A stretch of DNA of 33,306 nt from Periconia sp. R9002 (lineage: Eukaryota > Ascomycota > Dothideomycetes > Pleosporales > Periconiaceae), in NCBI GenBank assembly GCA_023627715.1, contig JAMAHW010000165.1, positions 1-33,306 of the forward strand, written 5' to 3'. Below, piece after piece: positions 31,426 through 33,306 of the stretch (positions are counted from its first letter, which is position 1; each line of letters starts with the position of its first letter). The position numbers and the translations under genes are program-made. The notes under the pieces are model-generated. The model saw only the letters and a program-made list of their open reading frames with translations. It had not been told where the DNA came from and ran no database searches.

Positions 31426-32915
31426 TCATTCACCGTTTCCAAGCTTCTCCAATACTGGACCTAGGAAACCTCCCCACAGCCCTTTATGTATATCTGTGAC
31501 AGCCTGTCTATCAAATCCCCATTCTAACACCCGCCCATAGAATCGAGCGAGCTTGAAGATTCCCTGCACTGAACGCGTCGTCAGATGGGCGAATTTTTCG
31601 TCAGGTCCGAGCACTTTGATATCGCCTTTGGTACTGGAAGGGTATGCGTAGTAGACTTTGTGCTCGTTGCCAATAATAGTGAGTGCAGGTTCGAGGAGGT
31701 GGAGGAGTTGAACGTTAGGGATGATCTCGTCAGTAGGAGGAGTTCCACTTTCTACTGCGTCATCCAAAGTTAGCTGCGGGTCGGACATAGGGAATGCCAA
31801 ACGCGCTAGCTCCATTTTCTTCCGCAAGCTTGCTGCCATCCATATGCTGATCTGTAGCTCTGCCTCCTTAGAATCACCATTTTCTGGCTTGACTTCAATA
31901 CCGGAGAAAAGCCCTAGGCGCTGAGTGCAATTATCTGACGTGTGCGATATGACAGGAGCTTTCGCTATCCCCAATTGTGTGTAAATCTCAGAAAAGCGGG
32001 AATCGAAACATGAGTATGAGAAGCAGAAGTCGGTTTTGCGTGTAAGCGCGATTCTTCTGTTAGGCGATGCTGGTGTAGGTTCGGGGATAGTGGAGAGATA
32101 GGGAGGTTGAATGTTTTGCGATTGCCTAACAAGGTTGATGAGCGAATAAATAAAAGGTTCTTGTGAGCTAAGGCTGAAGGGACGGCATACACGCTCTCAA
32201 GTTTGAACTTCGAATTCTCGTGAAGCTTCATAGCAAGCTCGATCAAGGGCCAGATAACGCGGTAGCACCAGGCGTTCTCGTCACGCCCAAATTCGGTACA
32301 GTGGCAGGCGTCTTGAAAAATGTTCCTGACACGGTCTAGCGCATCCAATAAGGACGGATGAGTGACAGGCCGTACGTCTTTGTGGTCGTATGCTTCTGAG
32401 TCGATGGGATCCATAGCAAGAGACGGTGCAAAGAGTGCATCCGTCTCGATAGCTTCCCGTAGACCCGCCGGTATATAGCCGATCTCGAGGCCTTCACGAC
32501 GGCTCAATCGGCCACGAAGATTGTTCAGACGTGCAGCGACATCGACCGGAGGCGGTTGCTTCACTTGATTGAAGGGACTCAGAGAAATGGAGGGCGTAGC
32601 AGTGCGCAATTCGGTAAGATGGCGCGTAGGACTTGAACTCCTTTTCGAGCTCTGTGGCGCGTTGAAGGTGGTACGGTCAGACAGATCCACTATGCTTATA
32701 CTTCCTACCTGCGATACACTTTGGGTCGGTAGCACATCGTCGGTATCAACGCGTTGGCGTTTGGGGCTCGAGGTGCGCGACATATCAGCATCATGCGGCC
32801 GTTTTTGCGAGCACCCTGCTGTTAGTGGGGGGGTTGTTGGGGGGGTGTTTTGCAGCCAGTTTTGGATCCGATCGAGCGAAGATGATGGACCAGGTGAAGT
32901 TAAAGTTAAAGACAT
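31426..32915 (-). CDS. PD-(D/E)XK nuclease-like domain protein
   Basis: Two exons on the minus strand, 32915-32191 and 32125-31426, joined by a 65-bp intron (donor GTATGC, acceptor TTAG), give 474 aa. The first 130 residues are Ser/Pro/Thr-rich and probably disordered, with a basic KRPHDADMSRTSSPKRQR-like stretch that could be a nuclear signal. The fungal PD-(D/E)XK nuclease-like domain follows, with RLNNLRGRLSRREG, HCTEFGRDENAWCYRVIWP and the catalytic set Asp274 (RKTDF), Glu319 and Lys321 (GIEVK), then AELQISIWMAASLRK. Family members are abundant and variable in fungal genomes; their biological role is not established. The splice is supported because the joined exons restore the conserved SVQSQNI...KTDFCFSY order. 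It is intact as read. Confidence 0.85.
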
Positions 32916-33218
32916 GGTCGATGTCGATGTCGACCGCGATGCAAGAGTGCTGGGGTGGTGGAGGATTAGTTGCTGGACGTGAGCGCAGCCAGTGGGAAAC
33001 GATCATTGCTCTGGCAACGCAACCAGTTAAACTAACGGCCAGTGTACATCAGTGATCTAAGCTCTGAGAGGATAAGATAAGCGGGCTCACCTTAGCTTCT
33101 TTATCGATAACAACGCTAGCGTCGTACACATGATCCCCAACTATGACTTACATCCAACTTCAACATGCGCTGAATACTACAATGCTTGCATCACCAACAC
33201 TGTACGGTGCAGAGAATA
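32916..33218. other. Upstream region of the nuclease-like gene
   Basis: This is the 5' side of the minus-strand nuclease-like gene and should hold its promoter. No other gene was recognised. Confidence 0.45.
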
Positions 33219-33306
33219 TTGCCCCCAGGGCAAGGTCTAGGCCGGTGCAGGTCGGCTATCATCCTGTAGGTGGTGGCAACATAAAGTACCGCCTTACATA
33301 GGCTAC
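33219..33306 (+). repeat. Dispersed short repeat, copy 5, reaching the window end
   Basis: The core runs from TTGCC at 33219 to TGGCAA ending at 33279, followed by AAAGTACCGCCT as in copy 1. The related flank is cut by the window end. Confidence 0.65.

Overview
The window looks like an accessory region of a filamentous ascomycete (Pezizomycotina; a Dothideomycete is plausible but not shown). The signs are short GT-AG introns of 53-71 bp, HET, PNP and NACHT proteins carrying near-identical tandem repeats, and relics of fungal pogo/Fot1, hAT and DUF3435 elements. No housekeeping gene, rRNA, tRNA or CRISPR array was recognised.

Left part (1-7.4 kb): a decayed TPR fragment, then a three-exon PNP-NACHT-ankyrin NLR-like gene. 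Its ankyrin array stops at an in-repeat TAG and runs directly, in frame, into a 5'-truncated pogo/Fot1 transposase relic. Middle (7.4-15.5 kb): a graveyard holding a DUF3435 tyrosine-recombinase (Starship-captain-type) relic, a hAT transposase relic, a two-part unknown protein split by one amber codon, and a fungal rhodopsin-domain relic. Then (16.8-21.7 kb) an intact three-exon PNP-NACHT-WD40 gene of 1553 codons. Right part (22.5-33.3 kb), mostly on the minus strand: an intact HET-NB-ARC-TPR gene of 1255 aa, a small divergent orphan gene, a TPR-protein kinase gene broken by a 1-nt frameshift, and a two-exon PD-(D/E)XK nuclease-like gene.

Four large genes share one logic. Each pairs an effector-type domain (PNP nucleosidase fold twice, HET, protein kinase) with a tandem-repeat domain (ankyrin, WD40, TPR, TPR) whose units are nearly identical in DNA. 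Three of the four also carry a STAND NTPase. This is the plan of fungal NLR-type non-self recognition or regulated cell-death receptors, so the locus reads as an NLR island. A roughly 60-bp repeat with short inverted ends (TTGCC...TGGCAA) occurs five times, and three copies lie 140-240 bp downstream of TPR-type genes in the same relative orientation. Function and species are inferred from sequence patterns only; no database search was run.
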